A DNA stretch of 64,000 nucleotides from Filibacter tadaridae (GTDB taxonomy: Bacteria; Bacillota; Bacilli; Bacillales_A; Planococcaceae). The stretch is from positions 80,912 through 144,911 of the forward strand of contig NZ_UXAV01000017.1 in assembly GCF_900609045.1 (NCBI RefSeq). Reading direction: 5' to 3'. This document shows, one piece after another, positions 48,189 through 62,203 of this stretch. Made by a program: the position numbers and the translations under genes. The notes below the pieces were generated by a model that was given only the letters and a program-made list of their open reading frames with translations, was not told the origin of the DNA and made no database searches. Position 1 is the stretch's first letter. Every line of letters starts with the position of its first letter.

Positions 48189-50360
48189 ATGGAAAATCTT
48201 CAACCAGATAATGAGGAAAAAGCCACATTACTTGATTGGCTAAGACGATTCGGTAGCCGCTTCCAAACTGGATTCATCGTCACGGATCCATCTCTGAAAG
48301 ACAATCCCGTTGTGTTTGTCAATGAAGCATTCACTGTCATCACGGGGTACACTTACGAAGAAGTACATGGACAAAACTTACGCTTTTTACAAGGCGAAGA
48401 TACTGACATGGATTTCATAAAAGAAATTGATCAGAAACTAGAAAATGCTTTGCCTGTAAACGCAGAAGTTCTTAATTATAAAAAAAATGGGACCCCGTTT
48501 TGGAATGAACTTGTCATCCAACCCCTTGTTGACGGAAAAGGGGAAGTTCTGTTCAATGCATCCTTTAGCCTCGATGTAACGAATCGGAAAAAAGACGAAT
48601 TCCTGCTCAAAATACAAGAGAAAATATTTACCGGCATGAACGAAAAAAAACAGTTGAGTGACCTGCTACAAGATATCTGCCATTTCGTTGAGTCGTTCTA
48701 TCCAACAGGCTCTGTCTGTTCAATCCTTTTCAAAGAAAAAGATGATAGTTGGTATATCGGAGCCGCTGATACTGTGCCGGATCGACTACTTGGAGAAATA
48801 ATGGCCAGTCCGAAGATGGGCAATAATTATAAAGCTGATGATGTAATCGTCTTGGAAAATATTCAAGAAGATAGCGAACAAAACAAAGATTCAGCTGCGA
48901 ATCCAATACATAACTTCCAATCGAATTGGTCCGTACCGATTATGAATGATAAAGAAGCCATGAACGGCTTACTAACAGTCTTTATGAAGAAGAAAGAGGC
49001 ACCAACACAAACGCAACTGCAATTTATGAAGAGCTTGGCACCCTTAATTCAAATGACAAGAATGCATTATACGCAGCAGGCGGAGTACCGCAGACTAGCC
49101 TTTACAAATCCGGAAACGGGATTACCGAACCGTCATGCATCTTTGGACCAGCTTAAACAGAACAGTCAAAAAGGTTACAACTATTTCGTTGCCGTTGTGG
49201 AACCTGGCGAGTACTCCAAAATTGTTGACTTATATGGGCGTGGAGCTGCAGATGAGCTATTCATCCAACTTGGAAAGCGGATTGAAAAAATCGGGAAAGG
49301 TAAACCGGACTTTGTTGGAAGATTTTCAAGCGGTGCATTGATGGTAACGAACAAAATCAAACCCGATGCAGAAAAGTATTACATTTTGAAGATAAAAGAA
49401 ATTGTCTCAAATCCATTCATCATTGCAGGGGAAGAAATGTTCATCACATTGAAAGTTGGCATATCGCTATCTAATCAAAATGAGAAAAATGAAGAAGAAC
49501 TGCTAAGAAGAGCAGATATCGCAGCTTCGGAAGCGAAGAAAAAACCAGGCACTGCAACCGCATTCTATGAGGATTTGCAAAATGAAATCATCAGTAAGGA
49601 AATGACGATTTTCAACGAGTTGTCGAAAGCACTCACTGCAAATGAAATTGACATCCATCTTCAACCCAAAGTCAACTTGAAAGACGGAAGCATCATCGGT
49701 TTCGAAGCACTTGCACGATGGAACTCCCCGGTTCTTGGTCAAGTACCTCCTAGTTTGTTTATTTTAGCAGCTGAAAATATGGGTAAAATAATAGAACTTG
49801 AAATTGGTGTGTTATCCAAGGTGATGGAATGGCAGAAAAAGCGAGAAGAGATGGGGAAAAAACAAGTTAAAGTTGCAGTTAATATTTCAGTCCTTCATTT
49901 CTTTGACACATCTTTTATCGGTATGCTGAAAAAGCTCTTGTGCAAGTATTCAATCCAGTCCAACTGTATCGTCCTTGAAATGACCGAAAGTATTGGCCTC
50001 GTTGACTTTGCGCGTGCAAAACTGATTTTTGAACAACTGACCGCAGAAGGCTTTGAAATTTCCGTCGATGATTTCGGTATTGGATTTTCTTCACTCAGTT
50101 ATTTGACGCAACTTCCAGTCAGTGAGTTGAAAATCGATCGCAGCTTCATTCAAGCGCTCGATGAACCCGCTACACATGCGGTGGTGAGAACAATCATCCA
50201 ACTGGCGGAAAACTTGAACCTGTCAACTGTCGCCGAAGGTATTGAAGAAGAGCGCCATATTGAAGTCCTCCGTTTACTTGGCTGTAAAATCGGCCAGGGA
50301 TTCTATTATTACAAGCCGATGCCATTGACTGAAATCGATCAATTACCAGGAATGGAGTAA
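48189..50360 (+). CDS. PAS (LOV-like)-GAF-GGDEF-EAL protein, probable c-di-GMP phosphodiesterase
   Basis: A 723-residue cytosolic protein. Residues ~25-140 form a PAS domain of LOV type (GQNLRFLQG; KKNGTPFWNEL; DVTNRK). The photoactive Cys is replaced by Leu64 (N-L-RFLQG) and the flavin-facing Gln by Ser127, so no LOV photocycle is expected. A GAF-like region (~155-300) follows. The GGDEF domain (~310-465) has SSGAL at 380-384 instead of GGDEF and should make no c-di-GMP. The EAL domain (~480-720) keeps EAL (506-508), NIS, MTES, DDFGIG (from 627), KIDRSF and AEGIEE, so hydrolysis of c-di-GMP is likely. It is inserted between glyA and upp relative to B. subtilis. Confidence 0.88.
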   Translation: MENLQPDNEEKATLLDWLRRFGSRFQTGFIVTDPSLKDNPVVFVNEAFTVITGYTYEEVHGQNLRFLQGEDTDMDFIKEIDQKLENALPVNAEVLNYKKNGTPFWNELVIQPLVDGKGEVLFNASFSLDVTNRKKDEFLLKIQEKIFTGMNEKKQLSDLLQDICHFVESFYPTGSVCSILFKEKDDSWYIGAADTVPDRLLGEIMASPKMGNNYKADDVIVLENIQEDSEQNKDSAANPIHNFQSNWSVPIMNDKEAMNGLLTVFMKKKEAPTQTQLQFMKSLAPLIQMTRMHYTQQAEYRRLAFTNPETGLPNRHASLDQLKQNSQKGYNYFVAVVEPGEYSKIVDLYGRGAADELFIQLGKRIEKIGKGKPDFVGRFSSGALMVTNKIKPDAEKYYILKIKEIVSNPFIIAGEEMFITLKVGISLSNQNEKNEEELLRRADIAASEAKKKPGTATAFYEDLQNEIISKEMTIFNELSKALTANEIDIHLQPKVNLKDGSIIGFEALARWNSPVLGQVPPSLFILAAENMGKIIELEIGVLSKVMEWQKKREEMGKKQVKVAVNISVLHFFDTSFIGMLKKLLCKYSIQSNCIVLEMTESIGLVDFARAKLIFEQLTAEGFEISVDDFGIGFSSLSYLTQLPVSELKIDRSFIQALDEPATHAVVRTIIQLAENLNLSTVAEGIEEERHIEVLRLLGCKIGQGFYYYKPMPLTEIDQLPGME

Positions 50361-50408
50361 GTTACCGGGGGAGTCGGAAGTCTGCGGTGCCAGAATCGTT
50401 TCGTATCT

Positions 50409-50416
50409 GTTATAAT
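50409..50416 (+). promoter_or_regulatory. Extended -10 promoter of upp
   Basis: TGTTATAATG contains a perfect TATAAT with an upstream TGn extension. The -35 region is poor. It lies about 32 bp before the upp start codon. Confidence 0.6.
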
Positions 50417-50447
50417 GAACAGGACATTCCCAAAGGAGCGATACTTA

Positions 50448-51077
50448 ATGCCGAAAATACATGTTTTTGACCACCCACTTATCCAACACAAAATGACGTA
50501 CATACGTGACACGAACACGGGTACAAAGGAATTCCGTGAGCTAGTCGACGAAGTTGCAACCCTTATGGCCTATGAAATTACGCGCGATCTTCCACTTAAA
50601 GAAGTAAGTGTAGAAACACCAGTTTGTACAGCGAAAACGAATATACTTGCAGGTAAAAAACTAGGCATCGTCCCAATTCTCCGCGCAGGAATCGGCATGG
50701 TAGATGGGATTCTGAAACTAATTCCGGCAGCTAAAGTGGGTCATGTCGGTTTGTTCCGTGACCCGAAAACATTGCAGCCTGTTGAATACTTTGTGAAACT
50801 TCCTTCCGACGTATCGGAACGCGATTTCATCCTCGTTGATCCGATGCTCGCAACGGGCGGAACTGCAATTGCCGCAGCCGATTCATTGAAAAGCCGTGGC
50901 GCGAAAAACATTAAGTTTATGTGCTTGATTGCTGCACCGGAAGGCGTAAAAGCGATGACGGAAGCACATCCTGATGTAGACATTTATATCGCGGGACTTG
51001 ATGAAAAGCTTGATGAAAAAGGTTACATTGTACCGGGCCTCGGCGACGCAGGGGACAGACTTTTTGGAACAAAATGA
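50448..51077 (+). CDS. upp: Uracil phosphoribosyltransferase
   Basis: A 209-residue enzyme converting uracil and PRPP to UMP. The PRPP-binding motif is [13 protein letters not shown] (about 128-140), with [12 protein letters not shown] and the C-terminal uracil loop [15 protein letters not shown] at 50448 after AAAGGAGCG. Confidence 0.96.
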   Translation: MPKIHVFDHPLIQHKMTYIRDTNTGTKEFRELVDEVATLMAYEITRDLPLKEVSVETPVCTAKTNILAGKKLGIVPILRAGIGMVDGILKLIPAAKVGHVGLFRDPKTLQPVEYFVKLPSDVSERDFILVDPMLATGGTAIAAADSLKSRGAKNIKFMCLIAAPEGVKAMTEAHPDVDIYIAGLDEKLDEKGYIVPGLGDAGDRLFGTK

Positions 51078-51096
51078 CGTGGAAGGCGTGAATGTT

Positions 51097-52218
51097 TTGA
51101 AACGTAAATGGAAAGTGATGACTATTTTCGGTACAAGACCGGAAGCGATTAAAATGGCACCACTCGTACTTGAACTCGAAAAGCATACAGATGACATTGA
51201 ATCGATTGTCACAGTAACGGCACAACATCGCCAAATGCTTGACCAAGTGCTAGAAACGTTCGGCATTGTACCTGACTATGACCTTAATATCATGAAAGAT
51301 CGGCAAACGCTAGTCGATGTTGCAACGCGAGGACTTGAAGGACTTGACCGAATCATGAAAGAAGCGCAACCGGATATTGTCCTTGTACACGGTGATACAT
51401 CGACAACATTTATCGGCAGTTTAGCCGCCTTTTACAACCGAATTTCAGTCGGGCATGTCGAAGCAGGGCTTCGCACGTGGAATAAATACTCTCCTTATCC
51501 TGAAGAGATGAACCGCCAACTGACGGGTGTAATCGCAGATCTTCACTTTTCACCTACGGAAAAATCGGCGCATAACCTGCTAGCTGAGGGAAAACAAGAG
51601 GATCGTATTTACGTAACTGGAAATACAGCAATCGATGCATTACAAACAACGGTACGCGAAGAATACGCACACCCCGTACTCGATAAAATCGGTTCGGACA
51701 AGCTCATTCTGCTAACTGCACATCGCCGTGAAAACCTCGGCGACCCAATGCGCAATATGTTCCGTGCTATCAATCGGTTATTGGCTAAACACGATGACAT
51801 TCAAGTCATCTACCCGGTTCATATGAATCCTGCAGTCCGTGAAGTGGCGAACGAATTACTAGGCGACAACGACCGCATTCATCTAATCGAACCACTCGAG
51901 GTACTCGATTTCCATAACTTCGCGGCCCGCTCCCATATCATTTTGACAGACTCGGGCGGAATCCAAGAAGAGGCTCCATCCCTCGGGAAACCCGTAATCG
52001 TTCTGCGCGACACAACAGAACGTCCCGAAGGAATCGAAGCCGGCACACTAAAACTCGCCGGCACCGATGAAGAAACAATCTTCACATTGACAGATGAACT
52101 TCTTACAAATGAAGAAGAATACGACAAAATGGCACATGCCTCCAATCCATACGGAGATGGACAAGCATCAGCCCGAATCGTCGAAGCCCTCAAGAAATAC
52201 CTATCATCAGTTCAATGA
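51097..52218 (+). CDS. mnaA: UDP-N-acetylglucosamine 2-epimerase (non-hydrolysing)
   Basis: A 373-residue enzyme making UDP-ManNAc for teichoic-acid linkage units or surface polysaccharide. GTRPEAIKMAPL at the N-terminus, HGDTSTT, HVEAGLRT and DSGGIQEEAP are the family motifs. The TTG at 51097 is chosen for its GGAAGG ribosome-binding site at 10-bp spacing and its match to the usual start; upstream ATGs lie inside upp. A terminator and array F follow. Confidence 0.94.
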   Translation: MKRKWKVMTIFGTRPEAIKMAPLVLELEKHTDDIESIVTVTAQHRQMLDQVLETFGIVPDYDLNIMKDRQTLVDVATRGLEGLDRIMKEAQPDIVLVHGDTSTTFIGSLAAFYNRISVGHVEAGLRTWNKYSPYPEEMNRQLTGVIADLHFSPTEKSAHNLLAEGKQEDRIYVTGNTAIDALQTTVREEYAHPVLDKIGSDKLILLTAHRRENLGDPMRNMFRAINRLLAKHDDIQVIYPVHMNPAVREVANELLGDNDRIHLIEPLEVLDFHNFAARSHIILTDSGGIQEEAPSLGKPVIVLRDTTERPEGIEAGTLKLAGTDEETIFTLTDELLTNEEEYDKMAHASNPYGDGQASARIVEALKKYLSSVQ

Positions 52219-52224
52219 ACAAAA

Positions 52225-52261
52225 CAAAGACGACCGTCACTAATCGGTCGTCTTTGTTTTT
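52225..52261 (+). terminator. Intrinsic terminator of mnaA
   Basis: CAAAGACGACCG and CGGTCGTCTTTG form a perfect 12-bp stem followed by a T-run. Confidence 0.92.
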
Positions 52262-52269
52262 GGAAAAGG

Positions 52270-52560
52270 GCGCGGCGAAACAGTCATGGCAAATCGGCAA
52301 ACTGTAAGGGCAATCGCCGGAACTGTCATGGCAAATGAAGAAACTGTAAGGGCGCGGCGAAACAGTCATGGCAAATCGGCAAACTGTAAGGACAATCGCC
52401 GGAACTGTCATGGCAAATGGAAAAACTGTAAGGGCGCGGCGAAACAGTCATGGCAAATCGGCAAACTGTAAGGACAATCGCCGGAACTGTCACGGCAAAT
52501 GGAAAAACTGTAAGGACAATCCACAAAACTATCACGACGATCAAAAAAACTATCCTGCCT
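52270..52560. repeat. Helically phased direct-repeat array F (14 units, 21-bp pitch, different core)
   Basis: ACTGT/ACAGT cores start at 52280, 52301, 52322, 52343, 52362, 52383, 52404, 52425, 52444, 52465, 52486 and 52507, with degenerate ACTAT cores at 52528 and 52549. Spacing is 21 bp except two 19-bp steps, giving an 82-bp higher-order repeat. Units alternate ACTGTAAGG and ACTGTCATGG. The core is unrelated to the CG(C/A)TCAA family, but pitch and placement (directly after a terminator, before the atp promoter) are the same. Confidence 0.9.
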
Positions 52561-52687
52561 ACCAAGGGAATTCCCTTATTAATCCACACCACTTCTTCCA
52601 AAACAAGCGGTAAACTAACAAACCCAATACAAATTTGTCGTTTGTTTGACAAAGTGAGGAGTTTGTGAAGAATTTCACGGGAATCAA

Positions 52688-52716
52688 TTGACATCAAAAT
52701 TCCCCTATTGTATGCT
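52688..52716 (+). promoter_or_regulatory. Promoter of the ATP synthase operon
   Basis: TTGACA and TATGCT are separated by 17 bp. The start would lie near 52723, leaving ~330 nt of untranslated leader before atpI. The leader holds a hairpin (CACCC near 52807 with GGGTG near 52823) but no riboswitch I recognise; a second weak promoter (TTGATG at 52872, TATAAG at 52897, 19-bp spacer) is possible. Confidence 0.75.
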
Positions 52717-53051
52717 TACGAAGGGTAAGAATGATAGGTGTTTCATACATATGGAACTTGGTAAAAATCAGATTTCAACGAAGTTCTATCATCCTTTCAC
52801 GAATCACCCAGTATGCAGTAGGGTGCGTTTCTTTATCTCGTATGGAAACAACGTGCCCAGGTGAATGCATATTGATGATTGATTCATTTGCATCTTTATA
52901 AGTATCAACCTTTTCTACGTCTAGACCAATTGCTGACTAGACTGTGAAACGGGAATGCAACTCCTTGTATTTTGCTTACAGCTAATCTTTCTTTTGGAAG
53001 GATTGGCGACACACTGTACAATCGAAATAAAAATTAGGAGAATCACCTACT

Positions 53052-53423
53052 ATGCAAACTTTGCAAGATATTCATAAACGGCAAAAGAAAGTTCTCTTTT
53101 TTTTGCTCGCATTGTTCGTTCTAGGTTGGGGTTTTACTGATTTCAAACAAGTTTTCGCAGGTTTAATCCTAGGAAGTTTGTTCGGATTGTATAATTTCTG
53201 GATTCTTATCCGTAGAATGGAAAGATTTGACCGTACAATTACGGAAGGAAAAGGAAGAGCCTCTCTTGGGACGGCAATGCGTTTTGCATCCGGAGTGGCT
53301 GTGGCTGCAATTGCAATTTCGTTGCCGGAACACTTTGACTTGGTCGGCGCAGTGATCGGTCTAATGATTCCATACATCCTGTTAGTGGCTGATAGGATAC
53401 TATTTCACACGAAACACTATTAA
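53052..53423 (+). CDS. atpI: ATP synthase protein I (AtpI)
   Basis: A 123-residue membrane protein with four hydrophobic segments. AtpI/UncI assists assembly of the c-ring and may affect Mg2+/Ca2+ movement. GGAGAA ribosome-binding site. First gene of the atp operon. Confidence 0.88.
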   Translation: MQTLQDIHKRQKKVLFFLLALFVLGWGFTDFKQVFAGLILGSLFGLYNFWILIRRMERFDRTITEGKGRASLGTAMRFASGVAVAAIAISLPEHFDLVGAVIGLMIPYILLVADRILFHTKHY

Positions 53424-53434
53424 TCCGATTGTGA

Positions 53435-54178
<744 letters not shown>

Positions 54179-54197
54179 ACATATACTACCCGCTTAG

Positions 54198-54470
<273 letters not shown>

Positions 54471-54490
54471 TTTGTAAGTTAACAGTACAA

Positions 54491-54526
54491 AATGGCGAAG
54501 TGTGCAAGTTGAAATCCTTCGCCATT
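54491..54526 (+). promoter_or_regulatory. Intercistronic hairpin after atpE
   Basis: AATGGCGAAG (54491-54500) and CTTCGCCATT (54517-54526) form a perfect 10-bp stem with a 16-nt loop and only a weak T-run (CCTTTATG). It lies in the 153-bp gap to atpF and may stabilise atpE mRNA or reduce read-through, helping the high c-subunit output. That role is inferred. Confidence 0.6.
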
Positions 54527-54623
54527 CCTTTATGTTTTTACCCAGCACGTCATGAAGTAGAATGTAATGAACGATTTTCATATTAAAAAAGATGTATAAG
54601 CTTTTGAAGGGAGTGAAACAATC

Positions 54624-55178
54624 GTGTTTTTGGATACCTTCGTCCTACTGGCTGCAGATGCGCCCAGTCAAGGATTTTTGGCAGCTTTGAATAAAAGACT
54701 GAACCTCGGCGATATTCTAGTTACACTCATATTTTTCATGATCCTAATGTTTCTTCTTAAGAAGTTTGCATGGGGACCACTTATGGGTATCATGGACCAA
54801 CGCGCGGAGTTGATCGCAAATGAAATCAGTGCGGCTGAACAAAGTCGTTCGGAATCACACAAACTTCTTGAAGAACAACGTAATTTGTTGAAAGAAGCAC
54901 GTGAAAATGCACAGTCGATTGTTGAAAATGCTCGTAACCAAGGTGAAGCACAACGCGCAGAGCTTATGGCGACTGCACGTGCAGAAGTGAATCGCATGAA
55001 AGAGTCAGCTACAATCGAAATCGCTACAGAGAAAGACAAAGCAGTTGCAGCAGTTCGTGAAGAATTCGTTTCCCTTTCAATCCTTGCAGCGTCTAAAGTT
55101 CTTGGTAAAGAAATTTCCGAGGAAGATAATCGCGCATTGATCGAAGAAACGATTACGAAGGCAGGCGAAGGGCGATGA
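54624..55178 (+). CDS. atpF: ATP synthase F0 subunit b
   Basis: A 184-residue stator subunit: one membrane helix near the N-terminus (about 33-50), then a long charged coiled coil. GTG start after GGGAGTGA. Overlaps atpH by 4 bases. Confidence 0.94.
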   Translation: MFLDTFVLLAADAPSQGFLAALNKRLNLGDILVTLIFFMILMFLLKKFAWGPLMGIMDQRAELIANEISAAEQSRSESHKLLEEQRNLLKEARENAQSIVENARNQGEAQRAELMATARAEVNRMKESATIEIATEKDKAVAAVREEFVSLSILAASKVLGKEISEEDNRALIEETITKAGEGR

Positions 55179-55714
55179 GCCAATCGGTTGCAGCGAAACG
55201 TTATGCGCTCGCATTGTTCGAGTTAGCACAAAAAAATGGACAAACAGGTTCGGTTCAAGAAGACCTTGTAGAACTAAAAAAAGTCTTCCAAACAAATAAG
55301 GAACTCGGGCAATTGCTTGAATCTCCGAAGTTTCCAATCGCAAAAAAGAAGCAATTACTTACAGATTCGTTAACTGCTATTAGCCCACTTGTCCTAAATA
55401 CGTTATTCCTTCTATTAGACAGAAAACGTATGGATGAAGTTGTGAATATCATTGATGAGTTTCATGCATATGCAGATGAAGCGGCTGGCGTTGCTCGGGC
55501 GAAAGTGTATTCAACACGACCGCTTTCGGCAGAAGAAAGCCAAGCAATTTCCATCGCATTTGCTAAAAAAGTAGGTAAGCAATCATTAAAAATTGAAAAT
55601 ATCATTGATCCAAGCCTGATTGGCGGCATTCGTCTTCAAATCGGCAACCAGATCTACGACAGCAGCGTAAGTTCTAAACTTAATCGCCTGAAACGGGATC
55701 TAATCGGATCATAA
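55175..55714 (+). CDS. atpH: ATP synthase F1 subunit delta
   Basis: A 179-residue OSCP-type subunit linking the b stalk to the alpha3beta3 head. N-terminal helical bundle starting VAAKRYALALFELA, and the C-terminal DPSLIGGIRLQIGNQIYDSSV motif. Confidence 0.94.
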   Translation: MSQSVAAKRYALALFELAQKNGQTGSVQEDLVELKKVFQTNKELGQLLESPKFPIAKKKQLLTDSLTAISPLVLNTLFLLLDRKRMDEVVNIIDEFHAYADEAAGVARAKVYSTRPLSAEESQAISIAFAKKVGKQSLKIENIIDPSLIGGIRLQIGNQIYDSSVSSKLNRLKRDLIGS

Positions 55715-55727
55715 ATCTGAAATTTGA

Positions 55728-57248
<1,521 letters not shown>

Positions 57249-57306
57249 GTGAGGAAATAGATTCGACAAAATACGTCAACCTATTTCTTTAACAAAAAAA
57301 CGATAA

Positions 57307-58179
<873 letters not shown>

Positions 58180-58189
58180 CGGTGGATAA

Positions 58190-59638
<1,449 letters not shown>

Positions 59639-59683
59639 TTCAATTCAATTCAGCAGGATTCAAATCCCTGCCAAATTCGCTAA

Positions 59684-60124
<441 letters not shown>

Positions 60125-60139
60125 AACTTGTTGAGAATA

Positions 60140-60178
60140 GCGGACAGAGGGGAAGCATTTCTTCTGTCCGCTTTTTTC
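60140..60178 (+). terminator. Intrinsic terminator of the atp operon
   Basis: GCGGACAGA and TCTGTCCGC with inner pairs form a long stem followed by six Ts. It lies between atpC and ywzB. Confidence 0.9.
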
Positions 60179-60202
60179 TTCATAACTGAAGGAGGTAGAT
60201 GT

Positions 60203-60439
60203 ATGGGTAACATGTTTGGGTTTCAACCCTTGCTTGCAATCTTATCCCACATCTTTTTCATTGCCATTTCATTTTATGCATTACAAGCAATTATGCCGGA
60301 AAAAATCATTAAAAAAAATAAAGTTTTCCAGACACAGTTACTATTCATATTAGTAAGTGTTTTAATCGGATCGGCCGTATCAAATTTCTTTTTAGAGCTA
60401 TCCTATTGGTCAGGTAGAGTTCCTGCCATGTTTAGTTAA
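60203..60439 (+). CDS. ywzB: DUF1146 small membrane protein YwzB
   Basis: A 78-residue protein of the YwzB/DUF1146 family with two membrane segments (about 8-30 and 46-66). Function unknown. The ATG at 60203 follows AAGGAGGTAG. Its place between atpC and murA is conserved. It starts 25 bp after the atp terminator, so it may depend on read-through. Confidence 0.85.
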   Translation: MGNMFGFQPLLAILSHIFFIAISFYALQAIMPEKIIKKNKVFQTQLLFILVSVLIGSAVSNFFLELSYWSGRVPAMFS

Positions 60440-60601
60440 TGCGATACTTGTTATCGCCATTTATACAAAAAAGTGTTTCAATTTGCATAAGCGGCGATGA
60501 CATAGAATCTATATCCGCGGAAAAACGACATGTTTGTCGATACAATTCAACGGGAACATAAACTATAGGTAAAATGTCGTCAAAGAAAAGGAATAGCTAA
60601 T

Positions 60602-60703
60602 CTGACACAAAACGTCAAATGTGTACATAATATAGACTACTTGGCAATCAGCCGAAATGTAGCTCGGACGCAACTTGTTATGAACGTGTCAGTGCTGTAA
60701 AAT
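60602..60703 (+). promoter_or_regulatory. Two candidate promoters upstream of murA1
   Basis: CTGACA (60602) with CATAAT (60626; 18-bp spacer), and TTGTTA (60675) with TAAAAT (60698; 17-bp spacer). The second is nearer and better spaced. The 357-bp gap between ywzB and murA1 otherwise holds AT-rich sequence with no repeat array. Confidence 0.5.
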
Positions 60704-60796
60704 AGTATATGTTTTACTACGCAATTAATAATCATAATCACTGAATAGATGACGACATCATGTTTAAATACAACTCAGGAGTCGGAGGGACTTATT

Positions 60797-62095
60797 TTGG
60801 ATAAAATCATCATAAATGGTGGACGTGTGCTAAATGGTAAAGTACGGGTCGAGGGCGCAAAAAATGCTGTATTGCCGGTGATGGCAGCAGCTTTGCTTGC
60901 TTCTACCGGGGTGAACGTCATTCGGGACGTACCGAATTTATCGGATGTAGGAACGATTAAAGAAGTACTTAAAAGTTTGAACGCGGAAGTGGATTACTTC
61001 CCAAGAACTGATGAAGTAATTATCGATTCATCGGGAATTTTGTCGAGCGAGGCACAATTTGAGTATGTACGAAAAATGCGTGCATCCATTCTCGTAATGG
61101 GACCACTTCTTGCACGTAACGGTTTTGCACGAGTAGCATTACCTGGAGGTTGCGCGATTGGTTCACGTCCGATTGATCAACACTTAAAAGGATTTGAAGC
61201 AATGGGCGCAGAAATCACTTTCGGCCACGGCCATGTCGAGGCGAAAGTGGAAGACGGCTTAAAAGGCGCGAAAATATACTTGGATTTCCCAAGTGTTGGT
61301 GCTACGGAAAATATTATGACAGCGGCAGCATTGGCAAAAGGAACAACAGTTATTGAAAATGCTGCTAAAGAACCTGAAATTGTAGATCTTGCCAACTTTA
61401 TCAACGAAATGGGCGGAAAAGTTGTAGGTGCAGGAACGGATTCGATTCGCATCGAAGGTGTATCAAAATTATACGGTACAACGCATCATATTATTCCAGA
61501 CCGTATTGAAACAGGCACATTCATGGTGGCTGCTGCAATTACAGGCGGCGATGTTACAATCGAAAACGCCGTACCTGAACATAACGCAGCATTAATTTCA
61601 AAACTGGGCGAAATGGGCGTTGAAATTACGGACCTTGACGAGGGCGTTCGTATCCGTGCGCAACATCCATTAAAAGCAGTAGACCTAAAAACAATGCCGC
61701 ACCCGGGATTCCCGACAGATATGCAATCACAAATGATGGCACTCATGCTAACAACAACAGGCACGAGCGTCATGACTGAAACAGTATTCGAAAATCGGTT
61801 CATGCACGTGGAAGAGTTCCGTCGCATGAACGCAGCTGTAAAGATAGAAGGTAGATCTGTCATCATCTCTGGACCCTCTGAGTTACAAGGTGCAGAAGTA
61901 GCGGCAACCGACCTTAGAGCAGCTGCTGCACTCATTCTTGCCGGTCTCGTAGCAGAAGGCGTGACGCGTGTAACCGAATTGGAACACTTAGATCGCGGTT
62001 ATGTGAATTTCCATCACAAGCTCGCGGCACTTGGGGCGGATATCATCCGTGTCTCCCCTGAAAAGCAACCAAAACAAACGCCACAATTCGCTTAA
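60797..62095 (+). CDS. murA: UDP-N-acetylglucosamine 1-carboxyvinyltransferase, first copy (MurA1)
   Basis: A 432-residue MurA with the PEP-binding Cys in [15 protein letters not shown]. It is the main MurA copy by position (before spoIID) as in B. subtilis murAA. The TTG at 60797 follows CGGAGGGA and matches the usual start (xDKIIINGG); the upstream in-frame ATG at 60749 is rejected. Confidence 0.94.
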   Translation: MDKIIINGGRVLNGKVRVEGAKNAVLPVMAAALLASTGVNVIRDVPNLSDVGTIKEVLKSLNAEVDYFPRTDEVIIDSSGILSSEAQFEYVRKMRASILVMGPLLARNGFARVALPGGCAIGSRPIDQHLKGFEAMGAEITFGHGHVEAKVEDGLKGAKIYLDFPSVGATENIMTAAALAKGTTVIENAAKEPEIVDLANFINEMGGKVVGAGTDSIRIEGVSKLYGTTHHIIPDRIETGTFMVAAAITGGDVTIENAVPEHNAALISKLGEMGVEITDLDEGVRIRAQHPLKAVDLKTMPHPGFPTDMQSQMMALMLTTTGTSVMTETVFENRFMHVEEFRRMNAAVKIEGRSVIISGPSELQGAEVAATDLRAAAALILAGLVAEGVTRVTELEHLDRGYVNFHHKLAALGADIIRVSPEKQPKQTPQFA

Positions 62096-62120
62096 TGTAC
62101 AACGGTATTTCATTAGAAAA

Positions 62121-62153
62121 GGCTGTAGACCTATATGTCTATAGTCTTTTTTT
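62121..62153 (+). terminator. Intrinsic terminator of murA1
   Basis: GGCTGTAGAC and GTCTATAGTC (two G-U or mismatched pairs) pair around a CTATAT loop, followed by seven Ts. Confidence 0.85.
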
Positions 62154-62170
62154 GTATTTAGATAATGTAT

Positions 62171-62198
62171 GTATAAAAGAAGAACCAGTTCATATAAT
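62171..62198 (+). promoter_or_regulatory. Possible sigma-E-like promoter abutting the spoIID start
   Basis: CATATAAT (62191-62198) resembles the sigma-E -10 (CATACAMT) and contains TATAAT; GTATAAA 13 bp upstream is a weak -35. The -10 ends only five bases before the ATG. Confidence 0.45.
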
Positions 62199-62203
62199 CA
62201 AGT

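Noticed and set aside
52280..52560. Tandem binding sites for the atp promoter (classical operators)
   Set aside because: The array ends about 130 bp upstream of the -35 and follows a terminator, like the other arrays; nothing links it specifically to atp control.
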